A DNA stretch of 64,000 nt, from assembly GCA_948144175.1 (NCBI GenBank), contig CANXME010002008.1, positions 248,001-312,000 on the forward strand, written 5' to 3'. Source of the stretch: Closterium sp. NIES-65. Its lineage: Eukaryota; Streptophyta; Zygnematophyceae; Desmidiales; Closteriaceae. Positions 1 to 11,225 of the stretch are shown piece by piece. Numbering within the stretch: position 1 is the stretch's first letter; every line of letters begins with the position of its first letter. A program made the translations under genes and the position numbers. The notes below the pieces were generated by a model. The model made no database searches and had not been told where the DNA came from. It saw only the letters and a program-made list of their open reading frames with translations.

Positions 1-693
1 ACGACCGCGAAATGCTCGCGATCGTGCATGCATTCAAAGTGTGGCGCTGCTACTTAACCGGCGCAGACGTGACAGTACGGACAGACCATCGATCCCTATA
101 GTACCTCCGCGCACAGCCCCACCTCAACCCACGACAGATTCGGTGGCTCGATTTCCTCGAGTCAAATTTCCATTACACAGTCACCTATAAAAAAGGAGCC
201 TCGAATATCGCCGACGCACTGACCCGCCCCACTGCCCAGATCCATGCGATACTACTCGCCCAGACCAGCCCGCTACTAACAGGACTATTTACCCACGGAT
301 ATCAAACAGACCCATTCTTCACAGGAGGAAACTCGCAGCAATTCGCAGTAGCCAAGGGAGTCTATTACGTAAAAGCTGGGACCGACCGCATCTGGGTACC
401 AGGGTACACACTACTACGGGAATTACTGTTACAGGAGGCACACGACGGAGTTACCTCGGGACATTTCGGAGTAGAGAAAACACGGCAGCAGTTGCAGCGG
501 TATTATTACTGGCCCGAAATGTTGACCGACGTGCAACGACACGTGGCATCGTGTCCCACTTGCCAGGTCATGAAGTCAACCAGGAAGCGGCCGGCGGGAC
601 AATTGCAACCAATCCCACCCCCAGAGCGTGCTTGGCAGCAAGTGACGATGGACTTCGTCACGGGGTTACCGGCCAGGGCGAGTGGGAATGACG
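1..693 (+). pseudogene. Gypsy-1 RNase H end and integrase start
   Basis: The translation begins in the RNase H region with the DREMLAIVHAFKVWRCYLTG block. It continues through the tether segment and reaches the integrase zinc-binding domain, which has a histidine pair (GHFGVEKT) and a Cys pair (CPTC), then the first part of the catalytic core (MDFVTGLP). The segment ends at the Copia A insertion. As a fossil Gypsy copy it is not expected to make a full product. Confidence 0.85.
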
Positions 694-826
694 TGTGAAA
701 CAATGAGAAGAGGAATGAGATGACTAAGTCACAAATTGGTACAAATAACCAACCCTAGGAATCTGTACCCCATATGTGCTACCCCACTATAGCCTACAAA
801 CATGTATCAGCTATAATGTTCTGACA
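694..826 (-). repeat. 3' LTR of Copia A
   Basis: 133 bp, identical base for base to the copy at 8001-8133, with TG/CA termini. The plus-strand left neighbour TGACG is the target duplication. Confidence 0.95.
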
Positions 827-1032
827 CACCCCCATAGGCAAAGTGGGGGAGAACAAGGGGTCACAAGACCAGTCAAGCAAAGCAAAGCAAGCTCAGGGTG
901 GATCACAAAGTCACCACACAGTCCGAGCACAAGAGCAGGGCCAGAGGCCAGTTCACATGCAGGAGTACAGACATATATATAATACTAGACAAGCAAGAGC
1001 AGGTATATATATATGTCACAGTACAAGTGAAG

Positions 1033-4000
1033 TCAGGAAGAGAGCAAGTGAGGCAAGACAGGCACAAGACCCAGCTGGGTACAGAAGCGCTGATGGTCAC
1101 AAGGCGCGAGTGCCTTGGTGAACACATCAGCAGTGTTGGCCTCAGAGGCCACGTACGCAAGTCGCAGCTGACCACGCTGCTGCAGCTCACGAGCAAGGAA
1201 GTAGCGAAGAGCAATGTGCTTCGTTCTGTGCTCCAGACGCTGCTCTCGACACAAGGCCAGCATGGCCTTGTTGTCTACGTACAGCACTGGAGGAGAACGA
1301 GGCGGCTCTCCAAGGTCAGTCAGCAGGTAGGTGAGCCAGCGAAGCTCCTGTGCAGCCATGGCCCCGGCGTAGATCTCAGCCTCACAACTGGAGCCGAGAA
1401 CCGAAGACGAGCGAGTAGACCGCCACGAGACAGAGCCGGAACCAAGGCTGAAGGTGTAACCCTGTGACGACCGCTGCGTAGCCTGGTCGTCAGCCCAAGA
1501 AGCGTCCGCGTGGCCCGTAAGGACCACTGGACTCCGCCCTCCAAGCACTAGCCCCATGCCCGACGTACTGCACAGGTAGCGCAATACCCTCTTCGCTGCA
1601 GCCATGTGCTCAGGTCGGTGTCTCCCAGGAGCAACATAGCGTGCAAGGATGCTCAGAGGGTATGCAAGGTCAGGTCGTGTGCAGGTCATCAGATACATGA
1701 GGCAGCCAACAAGCTCTGCATACGGGCCACTCGACTCTACGGACTCATCCGAAGGCAGAGCTGAGAGCGAGTGGCGAGTAGGCAGAGGAGTGGCCTGAGG
1801 CGAGGAGTACGTGAAGCCGAAGCGCTGAAGGACCTGCTGCACCATGTGTGACTGAGTCAGGGTAATGGTGCGGCGTGCTCTGTCCCGAGTGATCTGCAAG
1901 CCAAGGTAGCTGCGCAGTTCACCCAGGTCTGTGCACGTGTGTCTCTTCAGCAGCTCGGACTTCACGTAGGCGAGTCCAGCAGTGTCCGCTGTGGCAAAGA
2001 CCAAGTCGTCGACGTACACGAGGATGTAGAACGGCGGCAAGGAAGTGTCGGTGCGAAGAAACAGCGACGGGTCAGCAGTGGAAGGAGCAAACCCAAGAGC
2101 CGCAAGCGTAGTCCTCAGTGTGTCGTGCCACTCACGCGGTGCCTGGCGGAGACCGTAGACTGGCCGTCGGAGGCTCCACTGGGTGCCAGGAGGGAAAGTC
2201 CCAGTGAATCCAGGCGGACGGCGCAGCCAGATCTCCTCGTGCAGGCTACCCTGCAGGAACGCAGTGCTGAAGTCGAGAGAGTGAAGCTCGTAGTCGCGCT
2301 GAGCGGCAACGTGCAGCAGCACCCGAAGAGTAGTCATCTTCGGAGTGGGAGAGAAGGTCTGAAAGTAGTCAACTCCCTGCCGCTGACTGAAGCCACGAGC
2401 GACGTAACGCGCCTTGAAGACAGGCGGAGAGCCCGGCGGCAGCTTCACCCTGAAGATCCACATGCCACTGACGATGTTCGCCCCAGGAGGGGGAACTGCG
2501 TCAACGTAGGTGCCTGTGGACTTCCAGGAAGCCATCTCTGCATCCATAGCTGCCTGCCACTGAGAGGAGTAGGGACCCTCTACAGCCTCCGCGTAAGAAC
2601 GCGGAGTCGGGATGTCTAGTGCATCCGGGTCTCCCTCAGGGGCAAGCAGTACAGACGCGAGATGAGGTGAAGCAGCCGCTAGACACTGTAACTCCTCCTG
2701 CCTGTCCTCTAGGACGTCCGTGCCAAGAGCACACTCACCCCCGACGGACGGAGGACAGACAGACGCAGACTCAGCAACAAGACTAGCAGCGTAGTCTAAG
2801 CGACAGCGAGCAGCAAAGTCGACAAGCTCAGTGAGTAGGGCAGACGCAGCAGAAGACTCGAAAGAAGGGTCAGTGACCACAGTAGCAAGGAAACGCGTGA
2901 CAGTAGGACTGGCAGCACGCAGAGAGTCCGACGCAGGGTCGGCAAGCGCAGGAAGAGAGGACGCAGGAGGAGAAGGCAAAGGGGCACGCAGAGGAGCAGT
3001 GGACGGACGCAAAGACATCTGGTGCGTGCCAGGGACAGGAGGAGGACGCTGACGCGAACCGCGACCAGTAGCGCGAGCAGGACGAACAGGCGACGCAGGA
3101 CGAGACGCAGGCTCACGACGCTCAGCAAGACCTCCAGTAGGACCAGTGTAAGGAGAGGGAGCAGGTAGTGGAGAGGAAGGCTCCAGCAGGGATTGCGACT
3201 GGACAGGCGGTGGACTCTCTACTGGAGGAGAAAGACCAAGAACCTGTTGCAGGAGCGGAACGAAGTACGGTCGAGGCCGCTCAGCAGCTCCAGGCGCAGC
3301 AGGGACAGCTCCAGCACCCTCAGCGACAGCACCAGGGCCACCAACTCCTCCAGCAGCAGGACCAACAGCAGCAGTCTCAGCACCAACACCCTCAGCAGCG
3401 CCAGCTCCAGGAGGACCCGCAGGCCCAGCAGCTCCGGGAGCGGCAGCACCAGCACCCCTGTCAGTCGAAGAAGGTCCAGCTCCAGCTCCAGCAGCACCCC
3501 CAGACTCAGCAGCACGCCTCCAACGACGAGCGAACCACTCGCGCAGCTCCTGTGGAGAGAGAGGCTCCCGGGGAGGCTGAGCAGCAGGAGAAACCCCAAG
3601 CGCAGCAGCTCCAGACGCAGCACCCCCAGGCTCAGCAGCTCCAGACACAGCACCGCCAGACCCAGCACCTCCAGTGACAGCACCCCCCGGCGCAGCACTC
3701 CTAGGCTCCGCACCCTCCGCACTAGCACCCCCAGGCTCAGGACCCCCAGCAGCAGCTCCTCCAGGCTCAGCACCCCCGCGGACAGCACCCCCAGAGTCAG
3801 CACCCCCAGGCTCAGCACCCGCAGCAGCACCAGAGTCACCAGTAACCTCGACCGGGTCAACGGCGTCTACCTGGGACACACCTGAGGGAGCAGGAACCTG
3901 AGGGGGAAGGGGGTCTACCGGGGGGGGAACCGGCACAAGGAAGTCCGGGGGAGGGGGGAGGGAAGGAGTGCGGTAGGGGAAGAGACGGTAGAAGGGGACC

Positions 4001-6969
4001 GACTCGTCGAACGTGACGTCCTGGGAGGACAGAACACGACGAGAGGAGGGGTGGTAGAACTGCCACCCTGGGGCGTCAGTGGGGAAGCCAAGGAAGACAC
4101 AGGGAGCAGCACGAGGGGACAGCTTGTCCGCAGACAAGTCGCGGACAAACGCCCGAGATCCCCAGACACGAAACACAGACGCATCGCCAACCTTCCCCGT
4201 CCACAGCAAGGCTGGGGACATCGCAGGCCTAGAGACCCGCGGGTGAAGGTTGAGCTGATGCGCCGCGTACCTCACCGCAAACGGCCACAGGAAATGGGGG
4301 GCAGCCGCATGCATCATGGACGTACGAGCGACATCCATGACCATGCCAATGCGGCGCTCAGCAATCCCATTTTGCTGTGGTGAGTCCGGAAGCGTGAAGG
4401 TCTGGCGGATCCCCCGTGCACGACAGTAGTCTCGCAGAAGGCGAGAGGAGAACTCTCCGCCTCTGTCCGAGTGCAGACGCAGAACAGGAAAGTCAGAGCC
4501 GAAGCTCTTCCTGAGCTGGAGACGAGCCTCGCGGATCTAGTCGATCAGCACCTCAGTGACAGCACCCTTGCTGCGCAAGGGGAGGACTGTGGTGTAACGC
4601 GAGTAGTCGTCAACCACCAACAGGAAGTAGCGCTCGTAACCCTGCCCACGGACGGGGGCCGGGCCCCACACATCCATGTGAAGCGTCTTCAGCGGAGCCT
4701 CTGTCGGGGGGAAGTGGGAGGAGTGAGGAGTAGCCCGGAGGCGACCCTCGACACAGGGGACACAGGAAGGCCCTGGCCCGGGGGGGGGAGGAGGGAGAGA
4801 CCGGGGAAGACCAGAGACAAGGACACGGGAAGCCATGCTCCGAAGACGAGCCAAGGAGGGGTGGCCTAGACGGTGGTGCCACAGGAGAGTCTCGTGAGAC
4901 AGGAGGCGACAGGAACAGGGGGCAGACTCAGGACCTGACCGGGACGCAGCAGCAAACACCTGACCTGACGCAGCTACCCGACCAGACACAGGGACAGGAG
5001 GAGACGAAGTGGTCAGGGTGTAGAGACTCGACCCCGGCCGACGCGAAAAGGTGGCCAGGTGTCGGCCTGTGTCTGCGTCCGTGCAGTGAGTCACTCGCCG
5101 CCTCGCAGGAGTGAACTGGTGAACCCCCGCATCCTGTAGGTCCGCACCACTCACCAAGTTCGTAGAGAACGAGGGAAGGTACAGACCAGACAGGGTGCCC
5201 GAAGGGGCAGCCGGACACGGGAGGACAGTGGAGAAGTGAGACAGGACAGGACCCCCAGAGGGGTCAGCAAGGGAGACCGCAACCGGTCGGCCAAGTGGCG
5301 TGAGAGTAGTGCGGTCTCGAAAGAAGGAGCGCGAAGCCCCAGAGTCAAGTGTGAAAGTGAGGGAGGACGAGGGCGACGCAGTACCTGAGAGCGCAGTCTC
5401 ACCAGCACCTGAGAGCGCAGTCTCACTAGTACCTGAGAGCGCAGACGCACTGGCACCTAGAGCAGCAGCCTCACAAGTACCTAGTGCAGCAGTACCAATG
5501 CCCGGGTCGGGCTGGAAACACCGGTAACCCTCATTCTCCTCACTATAAGTCACAGCATACATAGCAGAAAGGATAGCATCAAAATCAAGATCAAAGATCG
5601 CTACACCAGCCCTAAGGAGCTCATCCCAGCGAGGGATCTCACTAGCCCCGGGGAACTGCTGACGCCAAGCGTCCGTCAGGCGGCCAAAGCAGCGCTGGGT
5701 GGAGTGGGCACCCCCACACTGCTCACCCGCGCGGTCGCCGGAACGAAGAACGTAGGCGCAGGGACCAGTACCCCCACCCCTCTGACGCGCAGCGTACCAC
5801 TCACGAAGCTGCTGAGGCGGAGGGATGTCCCGCGAACGCTGCTGCTGCTGCCGCTGCGAGCGCTGGCCACCACCACCGCCGCTCCGCTGCTGGGTACCAC
5901 CACGACCAGCTCCACCTCCTCCACCACCACCGCCTCCTCCGCCGCCGCCTCCACCGCCTCCACCTCCACCGCCTCCACCTCCACCGCCTCCACTCCCGCT
6001 GCTGCCTCCACCACCACCGGTGCCACCACCACCACCGTCTCCGCCGCTGCTGCCACCACCACCACCACCACTACCACTACTCCCGCCGCCACCCCCACTC
6101 CCTCCGCCGCCCCCGCCGCCACCGCCACCGCCCCCTCCAGCTCCGCCCGCGCCCTTGCCCCCCTTGCCCTTGCCAGAGCGACGTCTCCCACTAGGGGCAG
6201 ACGCCGCGCCGACCGACTCAAGACCAAGCAGGTCGGCCGCAGCAGCAGAGGCAACAGAGGGCAGCAGGGGGGAAGGAGAGCACCCCTCAAAGATGGGGGT
6301 GCGAGGGTCACCACGAGAGGCACCGACAGCGACTATGCTCTTCTCCGCTGCGAGGAGGGCCTTCTCGAGGAGGTCGACGGTGAGAGTGGTGGGACAGACT
6401 GCGAGAAAGTGGTCCCTGACTACGCGGAGGGAGTCAGGGAGGCGCGCGACTACGTAGTAGAGAGTGATGTACATGGGGGGGGGGTTCTTAGCGCAGAACT
6501 CAGCAGGAAGGGCGGCGCGGTAGCGAGTGTCACTAGTGCGGAGGTGCGTAATGAGGTCAGCGACAGTGGGAAAGGCAGAGAGGTCAGGAAAGAGGTAGGG
6601 AAGCATGAGACGGCTCAGTGCAGCAGTGGCAGGAGAGGAGTAGCGCGCAACTACAGCGTCGTACAAGGTCTGAGCACTCTTGTACTGACTAAAATGCGCA
6701 CGCTCAGAGGTAGGGAGGTGGCGACGCACAGCAAGACGTGCAGCAGCATCGCGGGTGGCCCACTGAGAGCGGACAGTGGGATCAGCATCGGCAGCAGGAG
6801 CAGGAGAGGCGCCAGAGGTGAGGTCAAAGAGAGAAAGGCTGTCAGCTCTGTCGCACTGTAAGAAAAGCTGAAGGTCATCTAGCCAGACCTCAAAATCAAT
6901 GGCGCGACCCTCGGCGTCAAAGGCTAGGACACTAGGGGTGGCCATGATGACGACAGCGAAGCAGTGCAA
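1033..6969 (-). pseudogene. Copia A Gag-Pol polyprotein region
   Basis: Copia order read from right to left: a Gag region with a long Gly tract and an extended Cys-His knuckle; an aspartic protease with a DSGAS active-site motif; the GAG-pre-integrase HHRLGHPS block; an integrase core with VVDDYSRY and HSDRGGEF; a Gly/Ala pentapeptide-rich linker; reverse transcriptase with YVDD (near 2010); and RNase H with the DASWADD and SCEAEIYA blocks. Most of the region reads openly, with about one break. It is close in sequence to the coding region of element D. Confidence 0.92.
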
Positions 6970-6999
6970 GCAGTAGGGAAGGAGGGCGCAGTGACAGAG

Positions 7000-7930
7000 G
7001 GACTGTGCTCACCAGGCAGGGCAGGCCGTGCAGCTCGACAGAATAGCAGAGCGGCGACCGGGCGGCTCGGGTGTACAGCTGCTCAGCTCCCGGGCGGCTC
7101 GGCGGCAGGGCGGCTCGGGTGCAGGGCGGCTCGGCTCCCGGGCGGCTCGGCGACGGACGGCTCGGGTGCAGGGCGATTCGGCTCCCGGGCGGCTCGGCGA
7201 CTGGGCGGCTCGGCTGCCCGGCCGCCCGACTGCTGCAGGTGAGGCGGCGGGGTCGCGTGAGAGAACCGGGGCGGGGCCGCGAAGGGGCCGGCGGTAGGGC
7301 CGCGTAGGAGCCGGGGCAGGGCCGCGTTGGAGCCGGCGGCAGGGCCGGCGGTAGGGCCGGCTTAGGAGCCGGGGCAGGGCCGCGTTGGAGCCGGCGGCAG
7401 GGCCGCGTAGGGGTCGGCGTAGGGCCGAGCAGAGGCCGGCGGCAGGGCCGCGTAAGGAGCCGGCGGACAGGGCCGTGAAGGAGCCGGGACGGGGCCGCGT
7501 GAGAGCCGGCGCGGGGCCGAGTAGGAGCCGGCGGCGGGGCCGCGTAGGAGCCGGGGCAGGGCCGCGTAGGAGGCCGGCGGCGGGGCCGCGTAAGGGGCCG
7601 GCGCGGGGCCGCGTAAGGGGCCGGCGGCGGGGCCGCGTAAGGGGCCGGCGGACAGGGCCGCGTAGGAGCCGGGGCGGGGCCGCAATGGAGCCGGTGGCGG
7701 GGCCGCAATGGAGCCGGTGGCGGGGCCGAGTAGGAGCCGGGGACGCCGCGTAGGAGCCGGCGCGGGGCCGCTTAGGAGCCGGCGCGGGGCCGCGTAAGGG
7801 CCGCGTAAGGGGCCGGCGCGGGGCCGCGTAAGGAGCAGGCGGCGGGGCCGCGTAAGGGTCAGGGCGGGGCCGCGACAGAGTGGGCGGCGAGGCCGCAGGG
7901 GAGAGGGCGACTCGAGGGGTCGCTAAAAAA
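7000..7930 (-). repeat. GC-rich minisatellite leader of Copia A
   Basis: This stretch between the primer site and gag consists of imperfect units such as GGGGCCGCGTAGGAGCCGG and GGCGGCTCGG. It yields only Arg/Pro/Gly/Ala shadow frames on every strand. The same kind of leader is present in elements B, C, D and E. It is a long structured 5' untranslated region of the element RNA. Confidence 0.8.
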
Positions 7931-7935
7931 AACCG

Positions 7936-7952
7936 CGCCTCGGGGCGCGCTT
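7936..7952 (-). other. Leader hairpin beside the Copia A primer site
   Basis: A CGCGCC / TCGG / GGCGCG stem-loop lies close to the primer site, within a GGGCCCACCG-like context. The same hairpin is recognisable in elements B and D and is multiplied in C. A role in RNA dimerisation or packaging is an inference from its position. Confidence 0.5.
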
Positions 7953-8000
7953 CGGTGGGCCCAAAAAAAATCGGTCCTGGAGGGACCTAGCTCTATACCA

Positions 8001-8133
8001 TGTGAAACAATGAGAAGAGGAATGAGATGACTAAGTCACAAATTGGTACAAATAACCAACCCTAGGAATCTGTACCCCATATGTGCTACCCCACTATAGC
8101 CTACAAACATGTATCAGCTATAATGTTCTGACA
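8001..8133 (-). repeat. 5' LTR of Copia A
   Basis: 133 bp, identical to 694-826. TGACG follows directly and the Gypsy integrase reading resumes there. The LTR should carry the promoter of the element, read leftwards. Confidence 0.95.
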
Positions 8134-9154
8134 TGACGCGATCTTGGTCGTCGTCGATCGACTGACGAAAATGGCACACTTCGCAGCCTGCAAGAAATCA
8201 ATCACAGCCGAAGAAACAGCCCGCCTCTTCATCTCTACCGTCGTTCGACTGCACGGGATACCAACATCGATCATCAGCGACAGAGACACGAAGTTTACTA
8301 GCAATTTCTGGCGGAACCTGTGGCAGCAGTTCGGCACGCGCCTATAGTTCAGCTCATCGTATCACCCCGAGACTGACGGACAGACCGAACGGACAAACCA
8401 GACCATGGAGCAGCTCATTCGGGCCACGTGCGACGATCCTAACACGTGGGAACAGCAACTGCCACTTATCGAATTCGCATACAATAACGCCCCATCCGCC
8501 ACGACCCAACAGTCACCGTTTTACCTGAATTACGGACAAGACCCTACAGTACCCATGACCCCGAATCCCGACAACCCCGTCCCACGCGCACAACAGTTCG
8601 CCGAAATTTTGCAAGCAGCACGGACCAGGGCGGCAGAAGCAATCAAAAAATCAAACATCATCGCTAAACGCAACGCCGACCGCCACCGCAGACCTGTCAC
8701 TTACCAGCCCGACGACCTCGTTTTACTTGACACTCAAAATCTCCGCCTGCCCATCACCCCAAAACTCCGCCCTCGATAATGTGGGCCATTTCGAATTAGC
8801 CATATGATAACACCTGTCACCGCACACCTCCTCCTCCCTGCTGACTGGTACGTCAGCCCCTCGTTCCACGTCAGCCTGTTTCGTCCCTACGTCCCACCCA
8901 CAAGCCAACTCCCACGCAATCGCCCAGCCAGCATGGCACGACCGCCAACCGAACCAATCATCACCCCCGACAAAATCATGAGCCACAGAGTTCGTGACCC
9001 TCGAGGAGCCCGAAAGATCGAGTTCCTGATCCGCTGGAAAGACCGTACACCCACCGAAGACAATTGGGTTCCCCTGGACAGAATCGAAAACCACCCTGTT
9101 CTCACCGAGTATCTACGCAGCCGAAACTTCAGGGACGTCCACGCCCTTTCGTAA
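8134..9154 (+). pseudogene. Gypsy-1 integrase core and chromodomain
   Basis: This continues the same integrase beyond Copia A. The LVVVDRLTKMAHF block and the SSYHPETDGQTERTNQ block are typical of the Ty3 integrase core. The C-terminal part contains a chromodomain-like segment (FLIRWKDRTPTEDNWVPL), which assigns the element to the chromoviruses, where this domain is thought to guide insertion towards modified chromatin. The copy is broken. Confidence 0.85.
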
Positions 9155-9181
9155 GGAGGACCTCCTTAGGAGGGGGGGTAG

Positions 9182-9526
9182 TGTAAGGAAAATTCCTTTT
9201 CCTTACTTCGCACCCCTGCTCAACGCGTACATCACTGTAGCACCACTGTCAGCAGCACCGTTACCACTCGCGATCCTCGCATCAACAATCAGCCCGCCAC
9301 TTTCGCACATCGCACCCCAACCTCACGGCTCGGCTGGTAACCCGCGCCCCGGGCCTCCGCTTCGACACTTTCCCCAACCTAGGTCCCAGGCCCGTCGCGC
9401 GACAACCACAGTCCATTACCGTTACCACTGTAGTTTCGCTATATATTCTTCTCTCATGCCTTCGCTCATTGTATTCTTGCTTCGATAGTGCAATTCTAGT
9501 TCGCTCACTCAATTGCACTCGTAACA
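9182..9526 (+). repeat. 3' LTR of Gypsy-1 (345 bp)
   Basis: The LTR begins TGTAAGG and ends GTAACA, and is preceded by a G-rich polypurine tract. It is homologous to the 343-344 bp LTRs at 33124 and 54558. Its first 25 bases form a perfect 10-bp inverted repeat. The matching 5' LTR is outside the window, so age cannot be estimated from an LTR pair. Confidence 0.88.
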
Positions 9527-9865
9527 CTTGCTCTCCATCTTCTCCATCTTCTCTTTGTCAATAGCAGAGACATAAGCTGTGCAATTACCCCTTTTGGACC
9601 CACCAGTAGCAGAGGCTCTTCGGAAAGTAAGATAAACATAAGCATGTTTGAAGGAGCTCATACCATTATTATTAAGGTGGGTGGATGCAGCGATGCCATG
9701 GACTCTGCCTGCTTGGCATGGGCAAGCGTGGCAGAATGGATGGCATTGCCCCATCGGCTATAATCTATACCCCCTAAGCACATTAGCTACAATATATGTA
9801 CAGCTCCTAAACGCGTTGGAGCTGTCCACTCGTTCTCCTGTGATGGAAGCAGCTCAGCCCAGCGT
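9527..9865. other. Host flank right of Gypsy-1, unassigned
   Basis: The first host sequence after the LTR contains a short minus-strand open stretch, roughly 9527-9754, rich in Lys/Glu near its C-terminal side. It could be an exon remnant. I do not recognise a family, and no splice sites can be fixed. Confidence 0.3.
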
Positions 9866-11050
9866 TCAGGGGGATAGTAGTCTACTATGCAGGGTGGGCA
9901 TTGACACAACGCGGGCCGACCTTGTCCGTTCATACTCTGACGGGAACGCGGAAACCATTGCGCGGGACGAGCCGCGCGAGTTAGCGCGAACGGAGTCTCT
10001 GCAGCAAACGGCACCCGTAATTTCCCTGCGGATGCGGCTGACGGCGCGGAGCGAGCGGCTCACACTTCCCCCCCTGCTACCGCCGCTGCTAGTCCTTTCG
10101 CACAGCCTTTGAGATCTGTTCCCGTGCGATCGATTCTCCGAGCCGTCACGGCTGCTGGTGCGATTGATAGAATCGGCCACGCGTCGCCTGCTTCGCACGC
10201 TGCCCGCCAGGTCATCGCAAGCAATGTCTCTCTTACGACCACTCGCTGAGTCCTGCGACGAGTCGCCGTGAAGGCTGCGCCAGGAACATGACCACGTCGC
10301 GAGCTCGTTTCGCTCCGCCGCCTCCCAGATATTGCTCCCGGACCGCTGGTTATCGTCTGAAGCTGATTCGACTAAGTCAGGGTTTGAGGTGGATGTGGCT
10401 CGAATAAAAGGCCTCAATGCTCGATCCCTGACGAATCGGTGAGTCTTCGAGACTGCGGCGATGAGCCATCCGCTTGGGAGGCGGCGAGATGTCGCTGCGT
10501 GCGGGGAAACTGGAGGTGAAAGTCCGTCTGAAGAGTCTGGTAATGAGGTGTCACGAGGGACCACCCTGTCTGCACATGCTCTAAGATTGTGTCGTACTTT
10601 CATTCTGTTACGACTGTTAGCTGCTACGCTGGAAATGCAAGGTCTCAAATTAGCTGGATGATGGCGCAACGACGAATTGCAAGAAGGAAAGAATGGCATT
10701 GATTCCGAACAGAAAATTCCCCGTCGCCTCGAACACTTGTTTTCCCCCAATCTGACTCCTCCCCGGACAGCACCGAACAGCATTTTCGCTGGGTTACCAC
10801 GTACAGCTGTGTGGTGTCGTCGTGACTCGCGGTCAGTGAAGTGAAGTGGGCTGGCAGGAAGGCGGGGCCGGACACGGGAAGAGCGACGCGGAAATTCACG
10901 AGGACTAGCGGGGAGGATGGGGGAGGGGACCCGTGGAATTGGATTTTCCGTGTTGAAGCGCACGAGGGGGCGAGACGCGCACCGACATCGCGTCCGCTTG
11001 CGCGACGAACTCTCGCGAAGCTGCAACGAACGACCGATGTTCCCACACAA
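9866..11050 (-). CDS. Uncertain 394-residue Ser/Arg-rich open frame
   Basis: This long single-exon frame is rich in Ser and Arg, with no domain I recognise. Around its second half it reads a CSWR tetrad followed by DIACD and an RSRR stretch. This faintly recalls the CSW...ACDP...DDARSRI module of the two frames at 11226-12359 and 13543-14352, but with a spacer between the parts. It lies directly downstream of them in the same orientation, so a decayed or divergent third relative is possible. It may equally be a chance frame in GC-rich DNA. No RNA evidence is available. Confidence 0.3.
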   Translation of the reverse strand: MCGNIGRSLQLRESSSRKRTRCRCASRPLVRFNTENPIPRVPSPILPASPREFPRRSSRVRPRLPASPLHFTDRESRRHHTAVRGNPAKMLFGAVRGGVRLGENKCSRRRGIFCSESMPFFPSCNSSLRHHPANLRPCISSVAANSRNRMKVRHNLRACADRVVPRDTSLPDSSDGLSPPVSPHAATSRRLPSGWLIAAVSKTHRFVRDRALRPFIRATSTSNPDLVESASDDNQRSGSNIWEAAERNELATWSCSWRSLHGDSSQDSASGRKRDIACDDLAGSVRSRRRVADSINRTSSRDGSENRSHGNRSQRLCERTSSGGSRGGSVSRSLRAVSRIRREITGAVCCRDSVRANSRGSSRAMVSAFPSEYERTRSARVVSMPTLHSRLLSP

Positions 11051-11225
11051 CCGTCCCTACCTGAGTCAACAAGCACACAAGAAACACTCAATGATAAGTA
11101 TTGTATCATGGCATACAGCTTCATAATAGGTATTGATAATCATCCAAAGCCAGCATTTGCACACTACTACAAAATCATAAAGGCTGTACATCATAGCACA
11201 CAAGCATGTGAGTCCATGTGAATTT

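Larger units (their letters stand above)
694..8133 (-). mobile_element. Copia/Ty1 element A, 7.4 kb
   Basis: This LTR retrotransposon is inserted in Gypsy-1. Two identical 133-bp LTRs (694-826 and 8001-8133, TG...CA ends) are flanked by the 5-bp target duplication TGACG (689-693 and 8134-8138). Coding is on the minus strand, so the right LTR is the 5' LTR. A tRNA-iMet-like primer site abuts it at about 7984-8000, and a polypurine tract lies at about 827-850 beside the left LTR. LTR identity means a very recent insertion. The coding region has about one break. Confidence 0.95.
1..9526 (+). mobile_element. Gypsy/Ty3 chromovirus, 3' part (Gypsy-1)
   Basis: This is the 3' portion of a chromodomain Gypsy element; its 5' part lies left of the window. 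Visible parts in order are the end of RNase H, the integrase zinc-binding and catalytic core regions, a C-terminal chromodomain, a purine tract (about 9170-9181) and the 3' LTR (9182-9526). Copia A (694-8133) is inserted in the integrase region. The element is broken, with several breaks besides the insertion. It belongs to the same family as the element at 33124-54900. Confidence 0.9.

Noticed and set aside
5704-6861. 385-residue plus-strand frame opposite Copia gag, with a similar frame in element D (46643-47785) and related frames elsewhere
   Set aside because: Composition is Thr/Pro/Ala from the complement of the Gly tract. It follows from GC-rich codon use in gag and shows no independent motif.
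7000-7930. Arg/Pro/Gly/Ala-rich open frames in the GC-rich leaders
   Set aside because: All are translations of tandem GC-rich units, open in several frames at once. Not genes.
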